Shown: positions 1-8,251, counted from the first letter of the stretch. The stretch is 64,000 nucleotides of DNA from JBBBNV01 sp037137075 (GCF_037137075.1 NZ_JBBBNV010000003.1:124001-188000), one strand, 5' to 3'. Numbers and translations are program-made. Notes: a model not told the origin generated them from the letters alone.

Positions 1-40
1 CCAGCTTGCCCGCTTCCTCCATTAACGTTTCTACCTTCAT
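1..40 (-). CDS. Unknown protein, N-terminal fragment (cut by window edge)
   Basis: Only the first 13 codons lie in the window (MKVETLMEEAGKL). An ATG preceded by GGGAGGAACAGATTG gives a clear ribosome binding site. The ATG overlaps the TGA of the upstream small gene (ATGA), so the two are translationally coupled. Nothing can be said about function from this fragment. Confidence 0.6.
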   Translation of the reverse strand, partial: MKVETLMEEAGKL

Positions 41-234
41 CAATCTGTTCCTCCCGGAGGCAAAATAATCGGTTTATACGCAAGGCCCGTAAACACATTA
101 AAAGCGGCAATCTCATCCGCCGCAGAATCCAGCCCCTGCTCCAGCAGCTGCTCCATGAACTCGATTTTGTTCTGGGGCAGCGCCAAACAAGCCACATCGC
201 GTTCTATCGGCTCCAGTTCCTTCCGTAATGGCAT
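40..234 (-). CDS. Small hypothetical protein (64 aa)
   Basis: I do not recognise this 64-residue protein. It is acidic, probably cytoplasmic and mostly helical in appearance, with no signal peptide or membrane segment. I chose the internal ATG at 234 because AGAGAGGA sits 8-9 bases before it; the open frame continues upstream without a ribosome binding site. It ends in an ATGA overlap with the gene that leaves the window, so the pair forms an operon and probably acts together. No motif or cysteine cluster suggests a role. Confidence 0.6.
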   Translation of the reverse strand: MPLRKELEPIERDVACLALPQNKIEFMEQLLEQGLDSAADEIAAFNVFTGLAYKPIILPPGGTD

Positions 235-388
235 GAAATTCAATCCTCTCTCTCCCAAAGGGTAGCAATGGCGGTATGTATACATACGTTATCTTCCTAT
301 TTTCGGCAAAGGTCCGTTTTTTGTTTACTCTTCACAGACGACTCGCGCCATCACGCGATAGAGACCGGCAGCAGTCCTGCCGCAGAAA

Positions 389-414
389 AGACCCGCAGCG
401 GTGGCTGCGGGTCT
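389..414 (-). terminator. Rho-independent terminator after nitroreductase / repeat unit 1
   Basis: An 11-bp perfect stem (AGACCCGCAGC with loop CACC on the minus strand) is followed by TTTTC, so it works on the minus strand. It closes repeat unit 1 and lies about 100 bp after the nitroreductase stop codon. Confidence 0.85.
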
Positions 415-419
415 AGACC

Positions 420-474
420 ATCTATATCAAATGAAAGGGGGTTGTACTTAGTATAGGCCCGCTTCCTTAAGATA
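420..474 (-). repeat. Box-plus-terminator unit, copy 1
   Basis: Read on the minus strand this block runs CTTAAGG, TATACTA, CCCCC and then TTTCATTTGATATAGAT, directly before the terminator at 389-414. A related block occurs at 1310-1367 in the same orientation, again directly before a terminator but with an unrelated stem sequence. A 17-base core is identical in both. This is compatible with a small-RNA family or a conserved 3' end element. I found no recognised family name for it. Confidence 0.6.
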
Positions 475-515
475 AGATGAAAAAAGGGTGTCCAATTCGT
501 TACAATGTTCGTCGG

Positions 516-1127
516 TCAGGATGACACCTTACCTTCAAAAACCACCTCGCGGAGGCTTCTGCGGCCGCTCGGCACCTCGCGCTCCTGAATCGCCTCGGGA
601 AGCTGGCTTTTCTCGCCCTGGTAGCCGACAGCAATGACGGCGTGCAGCTCCAAATGGTCCGGCACCTGCAGCAGCTCGCGCGCCTGCTGGCGGTCAAAGC
701 CGCCAATCGCATGCGTAACGAGGCCTTTGATCGTTGCCTGCAGCGCCAAATATCCCCATGCCGCGCCACTGTCAAAAGCATGGGCTCCGTTCGGATCGCC
801 GTTGGCCCGCTGCTTGTCGGAAGCAACCAGAAGCAGAACAGGGGCCTTCGTCGCCCACAATTTATTAAAGTCTCCAAGAAAGCTGTGAAATACCGCCAGC
901 TGCTCCTCCGTCTTCGCTACAATAAACCGCCACGGCTGATCGTTATAGGAGGAAGGCGCCCAATGAGCAGCCTCCAGCAGAGAATACAGGTCTTCATCAG
1001 ACACCTTCTGATCCGTAAAAGACCGGAGGGACCAGCGATTCAGAAACAGCGGGGCAAGATCATACTCCGATTTGCGATTGGCTTGGACCTCAGCTGTAAG
1101 AGCATTCACTACGTTCGGCAAACTCAT
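516..1127 (-). CDS. Nitroreductase-family oxidoreductase
   Basis: This 203-residue protein has the usual length and start of flavin-dependent nitroreductases: an R-W-S-x-R-x-F segment near residues 31-37 for FMN phosphate binding, then WAPSSYNDQPWRF near 56-68. The C-terminal part carries GAAWGYLALQATIKGL, where the second FMN contact region usually lies. The family reduces nitro, quinone or other electrophilic groups with NAD(P)H as a cytoplasmic FMN dimer; the substrate here is unknown. The gene is monocistronic, with a sigma-A promoter at 1177-1205 and a terminator at 389-414. Start ATG follows GGAAAGGTG. Confidence 0.9.
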   Translation of the reverse strand: MSLPNVVNALTAEVQANRKSEYDLAPLFLNRWSLRSFTDQKVSDEDLYSLLEAAHWAPSSYNDQPWRFIVAKTEEQLAVFHSFLGDFNKLWATKAPVLLLVASDKQRANGDPNGAHAFDSGAAWGYLALQATIKGLVTHAIGGFDRQQARELLQVPDHLELHAVIAVGYQGEKSQLPEAIQEREVPSGRRSLREVVFEGKVSS

Positions 1128-1176
1128 TTTAAAAACACACCTTTCCTATCGGAATTATTTAATTAATGTAGCTCCT

Positions 1177-1205
1177 ATTCTATCATGCTTGGCTAAACTT
1201 GGCAA
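1177..1205 (-). promoter_or_regulatory. Sigma-A promoter of nitroreductase
   Basis: On the minus strand a -35 of TTGCCA and a -10 of TAGAAT are separated by exactly 17 bases. Transcription would start about 45 bases before the nitroreductase ATG. Confidence 0.65.
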
Positions 1206-1277
1206 AATAAAAATTGGGATAACCGGACTAATTGAAAGCGAGAACCATGCCCTTTATTTTCCTCGGATAAAAAAGGA

Positions 1278-1300
1278 GCCCACAGCAACGGGCTGTAGGC
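1278..1300 (-). terminator. Terminator of repeat unit 2
   Basis: On the minus strand GCCTACAGC pairs with GCTGTGGGC (one U-G wobble, which is a C-A mismatch if read on the plus strand) and is followed by CCTTTTTT. This fixes the direction as minus. It sits right after the box at 1310-1367. Confidence 0.8.
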
Positions 1301-1309
1301 CAAAAGGTA

Positions 1310-1367
1310 ATCTATATCAAATGAAAAGGGGGGTTCGAAATCTAGTATATCCGCCTTACCTTAAGAC
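1310..1367 (-). repeat. Box-plus-terminator unit, copy 2
   Basis: This is the second copy of the block at 420-474. It shares CTTAAGG, TATACTAG, a C tract and the identical 17-base core TTTCATTTGATATAGAT. It stands alone between the deacetylase gene and the nitroreductase promoter, so here it is not simply the tail of a coding gene. A 9-bp inverted repeat (AAACTGAAA/TTTCAGTTT, 1368-1391) lies just upstream on the minus strand. The remaining 1392-1620 holds nothing else I can support. Confidence 0.6.
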
Positions 1368-1620
1368 AAACTGAAAATTATATTTCAGTTTTGTTACAGC
1401 TGTGCTCCTTCAAGGGAAACGCGCGAAAGCAAAGCTGGTCGCTCATTAGCGGCCGTCTGGCCTCCCCGCGGGAGCATATCCTTGAGCTTACGCTTACCTG
1501 GTCAAAAGTCGTAGCCTTCCCGCCTTCAACGGCCATGGTGTGCGCTCCTATCGGTGCTGCATATCATCTGCATACATACCCGCCCCGCGCCTGGAAGCCT
1601 TGCGTTGCAGAAACAGAATA

Positions 1621-1665
1621 CGCCCTGTGCGCAGTACGGCTTCAAGGCCGCCCGCGCACAGGGCG
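1621..1665 (-). terminator. Inverted repeat after deacetylase gene
   Basis: A perfect 12-bp stem, CGCCCTGTGCGC (1621-1632) with GCGCACAGGGCG (1654-1665), encloses a 21-base loop that can fold again. It starts about 20 bases past the deacetylase stop. No strong T tract follows, so termination may be inefficient. Confidence 0.5.
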
Positions 1666-1686
1666 CCTGTGCCGCCGCTGCCGCTA

Positions 1687-2646
1687 TTACAATTTATTTC
1701 CCTTCGCCGCCTCCAGCTCGGGAATCGTCACAAACGAATAGCCCTTCTTGCGCAAATCTTCAATAATGAGCGGGAGCAGCTCGACCGTGTGACTGATGCT
1801 TTTCCCGCCAAACGAGTGCATCAAAATAATTCCGCCCGGCTTGGTATGCTCATTCACCAGCTCCCGCATCGTCTTAACCGGAGTCCCCGCCCAATCACGG
1901 GTATCCACGGTCCACCCGACAATACTCCGGCCGCTGTCCTGCAGCGCCGGCCTCATCCTGTCGTCCACCGCCCCGTAAGGCGCACGGAACAGCTTGGGCG
2001 TAAATCCGACCGCCTCCCGAATCAGCTTATCCGTCTCATTGACTTGGTTCTGGATTTCCGCCTCGGTTATTTTCGTCAAATCGGCATGACTGAAGGAATG
2101 ATTGCCAACCGCATGCCCCTCCTGGACAATCCGCTTCAACACACTTCCGAACCGCTTCGTCTGCTCCCCGACGACAAAAAACGTCGCCTTCACCTGATAC
2201 TTATGTAAAATGGACAAAATCGCCGGCGTATACCGATCATCCGGTCCGTCGTCGAACGTCAGGGCGACCAGCTTCGTCCCTCGTTTGGCGCCGGAAGCCG
2301 CCAGCTGCTGGCCGTCGGGCTTCCCCAGCTCCCAGGTCCAGGGCGCCGTCACAGCATCCGCCGGAGCTGAGGACGCTGCTGAAGCAATTTCCGCTGTTTT
2401 GCTGCCGCCGGATGCCCCCGAATCGCCTTTGCCTTTGGCGTTCTTCTGTTGCACCGTATCCGATTCGATTTGCCCCGTCCCCGCAGCCAGGCCATCCACC
2501 GCCTCGACGTCCGCTGGAGCCGCCAGCGACTTGTTCCCCCATGCGCTCCACAGGCTTCTCGCACTACAGCTGGCGAGCAGGCCGACCATCGTTACAAACA
2601 GCAGTAAAATGACCCATCTGCGGTATTTCTTCCTTCTGCCTCGCAT
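1687..2646 (-). CDS. Lipoprotein polysaccharide deacetylase (NodB domain)
   Basis: The product is 319 residues. It has a basic N-terminus, a hydrophobic segment (11-24) and a lipobox LASC with Cys27, so it is probably an exported lipoprotein. A low-complexity linker follows, then a NodB-type carbohydrate esterase 4 domain from about residue 124. The metal and catalytic motifs are present: TFDDGPD (130-136), HSFSH (183-187), RAPYG and LMHS. The family removes N-acetyl groups from peptidoglycan or related glycans using a divalent metal. Start ATG follows GGGGAGAGACAAACA. It is divergent from the lipoprotein gene at 2790. The exact glycan substrate cannot be told. Confidence 0.88.
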   Translation of the reverse strand: MRGRRKKYRRWVILLLFVTMVGLLASCSARSLWSAWGNKSLAAPADVEAVDGLAAGTGQIESDTVQQKNAKGKGDSGASGGSKTAEIASAASSAPADAVTAPWTWELGKPDGQQLAASGAKRGTKLVALTFDDGPDDRYTPAILSILHKYQVKATFFVVGEQTKRFGSVLKRIVQEGHAVGNHSFSHADLTKITEAEIQNQVNETDKLIREAVGFTPKLFRAPYGAVDDRMRPALQDSGRSIVGWTVDTRDWAGTPVKTMRELVNEHTKPGGIILMHSFGGKSISHTVELLPLIIEDLRKKGYSFVTIPELEAAKGNKL

Positions 2647-2736
2647 TGTTTGTCTCTCCCCATCGTCTTCATACCTCCATCATAAACGAGAGGCTCTGCA
2701 ATATCGTTACAAAGTGGTAACAAACCCGGTCGAATC

Positions 2737-2765
2737 GTGTCATCGGCTGCCGAATCGGTTACAAT
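2737..2765 (+). promoter_or_regulatory. Promoter of lipoprotein / two-component operon
   Basis: A -10 of TACAAT (2760-2765) lies 17 bases after GTGTCA (2737-2742), which matches the -35 consensus at four of six bases. The ribosome binding site AAAGGAG and the ATG at 2790 follow closely. Confidence 0.5.
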
Positions 2766-2789
2766 AGACAAAGCAAAGGAGCTCGATCG

Positions 2790-4253
2790 ATGAAAAAAAA
2801 CTGGCTTTGCGGAATAGCTCTGGCCACCTTATTCACATCCGGCTGCAGCCTTGTTGCCGCACCGGGTGACTTGCTGCGCGCGCCCGCCCAAAACAACAGC
2901 GATCAGTCGATTTCACTGACTGTCAAGCAGTTCCTCCCGGCGGGCGCCCATCTGACGGTCCCTCTTCATCCACAGGCAGGCAGCGCCATCCGGCTGCAGG
3001 ACCTCGACGCGGACGGCCAGAACGAAATCGTAGCTTTCTATAAAACGGATAAAACCGATTTTGAAGTCAACATTCTCCTGCTGTTCCAAAATGATGGACA
3101 ATGGAGCAGGGCGGACGTCATTACCGGAATTGGCAAAGAGCTGGACTACGTCCAATTTGCCGATGCAACCGGGGACGGCATCCCGGAGATGCTGCTTGGC
3201 TTTGGCGGCGGCAATGGGCTCAGCCGGGAGCTGCATGTATATTCCTTGAAAAACCGGCAGCCGGTAGAGCTGTTCAAGCACACCTACGGTCAACTGGCGG
3301 TAGGCGATTTGAACGGAGACGGTGCGCCTGAGATTGCTCTGTTCGACAATGAGCTGAAAAAGGATAGTGAACAGCGCTCCAGGGTGCAGCTGTACGGCGC
3401 AAGGGACGGACGGCTGGAGAAATGGGCTGAGCGGGAAATTGAAGGAAACGTATACCGAACCCGGATCGGGAAAGCCGCCCCGGCCAAAAACGGCCTGTTT
3501 GCGGAAATCGCCATAGGCGCCCATGCTGCATATACCGCCCTGCTCAGCTGGGAGAACGGCAGGCTGTTCGATGTGCTGGCGACAGAGAAGCCGGCGTGGG
3601 AAGAGAAGGCTGGCAGCACCGACATTACGCTGGATCAGACGGATCTTCACCGCGACGGCCATATTGCTCCAAACCCTGTGTCGCTGAAGGATTATCCGCT
3701 GGACAGCATGGACACAAACGGGGACGGCATTATCGAGACCGGTGTGCTTGCAATACCGCCCGGGGCAGAGGACATGCCCCCGCTGGCAACTCCATACATT
3801 AGCAAATACTATCAATGGGACGGCGGCCTCCGGTTAAACTATACAGGAGAACGCTTTGACCAATGGGGCTACCATTTCCGCATCCCGCCGCAATGGGTCG
3901 GGCATTACCGGCTGGACATCCGCAGGGATACTCCGTTATCCTCCGGCGAGGTCCGCTTCCTGTATGTGCAGCACTCCACCGGCAGAGAGGCCCCCCTTCT
4001 GACCCTGCGAATGCTGTCCAAGCAGGAGTGGGCCAAGGAGGAGGCCGGTCTGCAGGACCAGCGGGACACCTACCGTGTGCTGGACCATATTAGACCGACT
4101 GAGACGAAACCGGAACCGAAGCTCGTTATCGCTTTCCTGCCGCAGGAGACGCCCGATCTGTATGGGACAGCCTTGCAGGAATACAAGCAGCTGCTGCTTT
4201 CACTTGAGGAGATTCAAGATCTGGCCCGCGACCGGCTGGATCCCGGGGAATAA
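2790..4253 (+). CDS. Lipoprotein with calcium-loop (FG-GAP/VCBS-like) repeats
   Basis: This 487-residue protein starts with a lipoprotein signal ending in the lipobox TSGC (Cys19). It carries four aspartate-rich loops of the D-x-D-x-D-G type: DLDADGQNE, DATGDGIPE, DLNGDGAPE and DTNGDGIIE. Such loops bind calcium in FG-GAP/VCBS beta-propeller repeats of surface proteins. The C-terminal 130 residues lack these loops and are unrecognised. It should sit on the outer face of the membrane. It lies 16 bases before the response regulator and has no terminator, so it is the first gene of an operon with the two-component system. A role as accessory sensor or client of the kinase is inference. Confidence 0.75.
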   Translation: MKKNWLCGIALATLFTSGCSLVAAPGDLLRAPAQNNSDQSISLTVKQFLPAGAHLTVPLHPQAGSAIRLQDLDADGQNEIVAFYKTDKTDFEVNILLLFQNDGQWSRADVITGIGKELDYVQFADATGDGIPEMLLGFGGGNGLSRELHVYSLKNRQPVELFKHTYGQLAVGDLNGDGAPEIALFDNELKKDSEQRSRVQLYGARDGRLEKWAEREIEGNVYRTRIGKAAPAKNGLFAEIAIGAHAAYTALLSWENGRLFDVLATEKPAWEEKAGSTDITLDQTDLHRDGHIAPNPVSLKDYPLDSMDTNGDGIIETGVLAIPPGAEDMPPLATPYISKYYQWDGGLRLNYTGERFDQWGYHFRIPPQWVGHYRLDIRRDTPLSSGEVRFLYVQHSTGREAPLLTLRMLSKQEWAKEEAGLQDQRDTYRVLDHIRPTETKPEPKLVIAFLPQETPDLYGTALQEYKQLLLSLEEIQDLARDRLDPGE

Positions 4254-4269
4254 CGAAGGGAGATTTACC

Positions 4270-4977
4270 ATGAAAATACTCGTGCTGGAGGACGAGAAGC
4301 CGATTCGCGACTTCGTCCGCATCAATCTGAAGCGGGAGGGGTTTGACGTCGTGGAGGCGGCCACGGGCGAGGAGGCCTTGCATATAGCCAGGCAGCAGGA
4401 GGATATCCAGATTGCCATCCTGGACGTCATGCTGCCGGGCATCAGCGGCTTTGAGGTGTGCGGCAGTCTGCGCCGGAATTACCCCCGTATCGGCATCATC
4501 ATGCTGACAGCCAAGAGCCAGGAGCTGGACAAAATTACCGGGCTTGATTTCGGCGCAGACGATTATGTCGTGAAGCCGTTCAGCCCCGGCGAGCTGGTCG
4601 CGCGGGTAAAATCGCTCTACCGCCGGTTAAATCCCGCCGTTGCGGCGGTGAAGGAGCAGACGATCGACATTTATCCGTTTACCATACTGGTTGATCAGCG
4701 CAAGCTGCTGCGGGGCGAGCAAATGATCGTCCTGACGCCGAAGGAATTCGCGATCATTAAGCTGCTGGCGGAGAATGCCAATAAGGCGATTCACCGCGAT
4801 GCGATTTTGACCGCCGTCTGGGGACAGTTTTTTACAGGCGATTTGAAAACCGTGGACGTGAACATTCGCCGCATCCGGCAAAAAATCGAGAAGGACCCCG
4901 CCCATCCGGAATTTCTGATTACGGTGTGGGGCTACGGGTATTTATGGCGGAAGGACGCCCGGCATGAAAGGAATTAG
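4270..4977 (+). CDS. OmpR/PhoB-family response regulator
   Basis: The product is 235 residues with a receiver domain (acidic pocket ED at 7-8, phospho-acceptor Asp52 in LDVMLPG, Lys in VKPFS) and a C-terminal winged helix with TVDVNIRRIRQKIE and VWGYGYLW. I placed the start at 4270, where GGGAGATTTACC precedes ATG; the frame is open further upstream but runs over the end of the lipoprotein gene. It overlaps the kinase start by 14 bases, so the pair is coupled. Phosphorylation by the downstream kinase should switch on DNA binding. Targets are not visible. Confidence 0.93.
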   Translation: MKILVLEDEKPIRDFVRINLKREGFDVVEAATGEEALHIARQQEDIQIAILDVMLPGISGFEVCGSLRRNYPRIGIIMLTAKSQELDKITGLDFGADDYVVKPFSPGELVARVKSLYRRLNPAVAAVKEQTIDIYPFTILVDQRKLLRGEQMIVLTPKEFAIIKLLAENANKAIHRDAILTAVWGQFFTGDLKTVDVNIRRIRQKIEKDPAHPEFLITVWGYGYLWRKDARHERN

Positions 4978-6361
4978 AGCCAGACTCATTGTACAAATCA
5001 GCGTACTGCTGCTGATGATCGTCCTTTTGCTGGAAGGGCTGTTCATTTTGTCCGTGCGCGCCTACTATTTCAGCAGCGCTACAGAGACACTGACGACACG
5101 CGCGGTTACGTCGGCGACCTTTTTCAATAAATTTCTGGAAGGCTATGAGCTGGAGGACCGTGCCCGTTACATCCTGGAGAACCTGACGCCGGAGGAATAT
5201 GCCCGGATTGAAGTGCTTGATCCCGACGGGAAAATCGTCATTGACTCCTTCGGCTTCGCTTCCCCGGTCACGGTGCAGACACAGGATGTCAATATCGCTC
5301 TGAACGGCGGAACGGGCACCTACATCGGCCGCACGCCGATGTTTGACGAACGTATTCTGGCCGTTTCCATTCCGCTCAAAAACCTCGGCTCGATCATCGG
5401 TGTGCTGCGCTTCTCGGTCTCGGCCGAGCCGCTGTATGACACGGTGTTCAAAATCGCGTTGAACGCCATCGCCGTCGGGCTGTTCGTTATTTTGCTCGGC
5501 TTCGGCCTCAGCCTGATTATCGCCAAACGAATTGTGGACCCGATTGAGGAGCTGACGCGGATTGCCAAGCAGATGGCAACCGGCAACTTTGCGGCCCGGG
5601 CGGTCAAGCAGCATGAAGACGAGGTCGGAACCCTCGCGGAAACTTTGAATTATATGTCAGAAGAGCTGAGCAAAAACGAGAAGCTCAAGAACGACTTCAT
5701 CTCCACCGTATCCCATGAGCTGCGGACCCCCTTGACCTCCATTAAAGGCTGGGGCGAGACGCTCATTGTCGGAGGGCTGGAGGACGAAGAGGAATCCCTG
5801 CTCGGCTTGGAGGTAATCACCGGGGAAACAAACCGCTTGATTGGGCTCGTCGAGGAACTGCTGGATTTCTCCAAATTTCAGTCCGGCGAAATGAGGCTGA
5901 ACTTCCAGCCATCCGATTTGCGCGGGCTGCTGGAGGATGTGGAGCACCAGTACAGCTACCGGCAGAACACCAAGCATATCGAGCTGCGCGTCGATATTCC
6001 CGATCAGCCGCTGCTGGTTACCTGTGATAGAGATCGGCTGAAGCAGGTGCTTGTCAACCTGATCGACAATGCGTTTAAGTTTACGCCGCCCTATGGCGCA
6101 ATTCAGCTCACAGCCGGACGGACAGACCGTCACATCAGCCTCACGGTTTCGGACAACGGGGAAGGCATTGCCCCCGAGGATTTGGTGAGAGTGGGCGAGA
6201 AATTTTTCAAAGGCAAGTCCAAGCAGTCCGGCAGCGGCCTGGGGCTGGCCATCTGCAAAGAAATCATCCAGCTGCACGGGGGACGGCTGCAAATCGAAAG
6301 CGAGCTCCAGCAAGGAACCCGTGTTACAGTAGAGCTTCCCTTGTCCGATACCGGGGAGTGA
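4964..6361 (+). CDS. Membrane sensor histidine kinase
   Basis: The product is 465 residues with a membrane segment at about 10-32, an extracytoplasmic region of about 130 residues, and a second segment at about 165-187. A HAMP domain follows, then a HisKA domain with phospho-acceptor His251 in STVSHELRTP and a catalytic ATPase domain with the N box (NLIDNAFKFT), DNGEGI, a GSGLGL lid and a C-terminal glycine-rich box. All catalytic boxes look intact. It is cotranscribed with the response regulator and the calcium-loop lipoprotein, so its periplasm-facing sensor domain and the lipoprotein share a compartment. The signal is unknown. Confidence 0.93.
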   Translation: MKGIRARLIVQISVLLLMIVLLLEGLFILSVRAYYFSSATETLTTRAVTSATFFNKFLEGYELEDRARYILENLTPEEYARIEVLDPDGKIVIDSFGFASPVTVQTQDVNIALNGGTGTYIGRTPMFDERILAVSIPLKNLGSIIGVLRFSVSAEPLYDTVFKIALNAIAVGLFVILLGFGLSLIIAKRIVDPIEELTRIAKQMATGNFAARAVKQHEDEVGTLAETLNYMSEELSKNEKLKNDFISTVSHELRTPLTSIKGWGETLIVGGLEDEEESLLGLEVITGETNRLIGLVEELLDFSKFQSGEMRLNFQPSDLRGLLEDVEHQYSYRQNTKHIELRVDIPDQPLLVTCDRDRLKQVLVNLIDNAFKFTPPYGAIQLTAGRTDRHISLTVSDNGEGIAPEDLVRVGEKFFKGKSKQSGSGLGLAICKEIIQLHGGRLQIESELQQGTRVTVELPLSDTGE

Positions 6362-6491
6362 CCTCGCGGCGGAGCGAAAGAACTTCTACGAAGCTTATCC
6401 CCCGATCGGGAGCCTGGGAAGATGACTCAACCAATCGTCAATTTTATTTTTCCGGGAATAGCCTGCTGTTGGCATTCAAAGGCCCAGGCCC

Positions 6492-6524
6492 AAAACCCCG
6501 GACTCATCAGAAGTCCGGGGTTTT
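6492..6524. terminator. Bidirectional terminator
   Basis: A 13-bp perfect stem AAAACCCCGGACT / AGTCCGGGGTTTT with a 7-base loop lies between the convergent kinase gene (plus) and the MmcQ-like gene (minus). It has A and T tracts on both flanks, so it can serve both strands. Confidence 0.9.
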
Positions 6525-6537
6525 CGGTAGCAATGTT

Positions 6538-6972
6538 TTATTGGAGCCGGTTGTTTGCCTCCGGGGCCTCCGTATTCCGGGCGCCTTCACCCGTAATTTC
6601 GGAACGGACGGCCTTCGGCAGCTTGCTTACCACCAGCGTGTAGGAATGATCAATCATGGCAAACAGCTCGTCCTGCGCCAGTGCGCTCATTACCGTTACG
6701 GTGTTCCAATGCTTCTTGTTCAGGTGATACCCCGGCCGCACCGCTTCGTGCTGCTCTCTCAGGTTCTCGGCGATGACCGGGTCGCATTTCAGAGAAATCT
6801 CCACCTTCTCCGGCCCCTCCGAAAGCAAAGCAAACATTTTGCCCCCCACCTTCATGACCAGCGGCTCCGGCCCGAAGGGGTAATCCTTGAAGGCCCCCTT
6901 TTTACTCAAGCAGTAGGCCGCAACCGCCTCCATGCCCAAAGGCGCTGCGTGCTGCAGTTCCTCGTTGCTCAC
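6538..6972 (-). CDS. MmcQ/YjbR-family protein
   Basis: This protein of 144 residues matches the MmcQ/YjbR fold: the G-x-x-x-DYPFG-PEPLVMKVGGKMFALL pattern near the start, an EKVEISLKCDP strand, and KKHWNTV with DELFAMIDHSYTLVVSKLPK in the C-terminal half. The family is small and cytoplasmic, with a CyaY-like fold, and its role is poorly defined. I chose a GTG start at 6972 because AGAGAGGG lies 7 bases before it. The open frame goes about 50 codons further upstream, but that part looks non-coding and has no ribosome binding site. Confidence 0.85.
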   Translation of the reverse strand: MSNEELQHAAPLGMEAVAAYCLSKKGAFKDYPFGPEPLVMKVGGKMFALLSEGPEKVEISLKCDPVIAENLREQHEAVRPGYHLNKKHWNTVTVMSALAQDELFAMIDHSYTLVVSKLPKAVRSEITGEGARNTEAPEANNRLQ

Positions 6973-7126
6973 AGGACAACCCTCTCTTCGCTCCATTTTT
7001 ACCATCATACTATGTTTGCGAGCGATGCGCCATGAGGCTTGACGCGTGAGACATTCCGGCCGCTGTAAGCAAGGGGTATTCAAATGTGTGCTCCTCTGCG
7101 CCAGAAGATGCGAAGGTCTGAACAAC

Positions 7127-8170
7127 TTAATAGAGCTTGCCTAACACTTCAGGGGTAAAAGGCGTCAATTCACCGGTACGGCCCTCGCGTACCTTGCTCG
7201 CCCACTCAGGATCGCTGAGCAAGGCCCGGCCGACGGCTACAAGATCGAATTCCCCGGACTCCAGCCGCTCGATTAGCCCCTCGATTTTGTCGACATTCCC
7301 GCCTTTGCCTTCTGTAAAAAGAGCAGTCAAATCACTGTCCAGACCAACCGATCCAACGGTGATGGCTGGTTTCCCCGTCAGCTTTTTGGTCCATCCGGCC
7401 AAATTCAGCCCCGAGCCTTCAAACTCCGGCTCCCAGAAACGGCGAGTGGAGCAGTGGAAAATATCGACGCCCGCATCCGCCAGCAGCTTCAAAAACGGCT
7501 CCAGCTGCTCCGGCGTTGCCGCCAGCTTGACCGAGTAGTCGGTGATCTTCCACTGCGAGAAACGGAATCCAATCGGGAAGTCCGGACCCACAGCGCGGCG
7601 GCAGGCTTCAATGACCTCGACCGCAAATCTGGATCGCGACAGCAGGTCGCTTCCGCCATAGCTGTCGGTGCGGGGATTGGTTTGTTCCCAGAAAAATTGA
7701 TCGATCAAATAGCCGTGGGCGCCATGCAGCTCAATGCCGTCGAAGCCAAGCTCCTTGGCCGCGGAAGCCGCCTGTGCAAAGGCCTGGACAATGCCGGCAA
7801 TGTCCGATTCGGAGTAATCGCCGACGTGCCCTTTGGCACCCATATGCCAAATTTGCGGGAAAATTTTGCCGCCTGCTTTATGTACCGCCGCCACGACTGT
7901 AGCCCAGCCGTTCAACGCCGCTTCTCCGTAGAAATGCGGCACATGATCCAGATTGGAGGCATCCGGGTGATCGATAATCGTGCCTTCCGTTATGATCAGC
8001 CCAACGCCATTTGCCGCCCTGCGTCTGTAGTAGTCAGCCACATTCGAACCCGGTACGCCTTCAGGTGAAAATTGCCGGGTCATCGGCGCCATAACGATAC
8101 GATTGGCCAGCTCCAGGCTGCCCGCCGAGAACGGTTTAAACAAAGCTTGCACAGATGATGAGTGACTCAT
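7127..8170 (-). CDS. Old yellow enzyme-type NADH:flavin oxidoreductase
   Basis: The product is a 347-residue FMN TIM barrel. Diagnostic stretches are LANRIVMAPMTRQ near the start, GIELHGAHGYLIDQFFWEQTNPRTD (shown only in part) with the paired histidine region, a GFRFSQW strand and a C-terminal VAVGRALLSDPEW phosphate-binding loop. The enzymes reduce activated C=C bonds with NAD(P)H. The ATG at 8170 is preceded by GGAGG and eight bases. It is transcribed away from the TetR gene on the same strand, with operator O1 just upstream (8236-8251) and O2 further up, so it is the likely regulated target of that repressor. Confidence 0.93.
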   Translation of the reverse strand: MSHSSSVQALFKPFSAGSLELANRIVMAPMTRQFSPEGVPGSNVADYYRRRAANGVGLIITEGTIIDHPDASNLDHVPHFYGEAALNGWATVVAAVHKAGGKIFPQIWHMGAKGHVGDYSESDIAGIVQAFAQAASAAKELGFDGIELHGAHGYLIDQFFWEQTNPRTDSYGGSDLLSRSRFAVEVIEACRRAVGPDFPIGFRFSQWKITDYSVKLAATPEQLEPFLKLLADAGVDIFHCSTRRFWEPEFEGSGLNLAGWTKKLTGKPAITVGSVGLDSDLTALFTEGKGGNVDKIEGLIERLESGEFDLVAVGRALLSDPEWASKVREGRTGELTPFTPEVLGKLY

Positions 8171-8235
8171 GCTTAAAACCTCCATTAGTTATAAATTATA
8201 AATTGGTGATATACTAATAAGCTTTCCAACTATTG

Positions 8236-8251
8236 TTGACTTTGCGGTCAA
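8236..8251. promoter_or_regulatory. TetR-type operator O1 (old yellow enzyme promoter)
   Basis: TTGACTTTGCGGTCAA is a TTGAC-N6-GTCAA palindrome. Its reverse complement differs from O3 at 9012 at one base of 16. It lies about 65 bases upstream of the old yellow enzyme start codon. Confidence 0.7.

Noticed and set aside
268..456. Plus-strand open frame of 62 codons
   Set aside because: It runs through the terminator at 389-414 and part of repeat unit 1 and has no ribosome binding site.
1368..1391. Inverted repeat AAACTGAAA/TTTCAGTTT as an intrinsic terminator
   Set aside because: The stem is AT-rich and has no good T tract in the direction of the nearest gene; it could be an operator, but I cannot support either role.
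4919..5614. Long minus-strand open frame across the first kinase gene
   Set aside because: It lies fully antisense to the intact kinase and has low-complexity composition of a reversed coding strand with no ribosome binding site.
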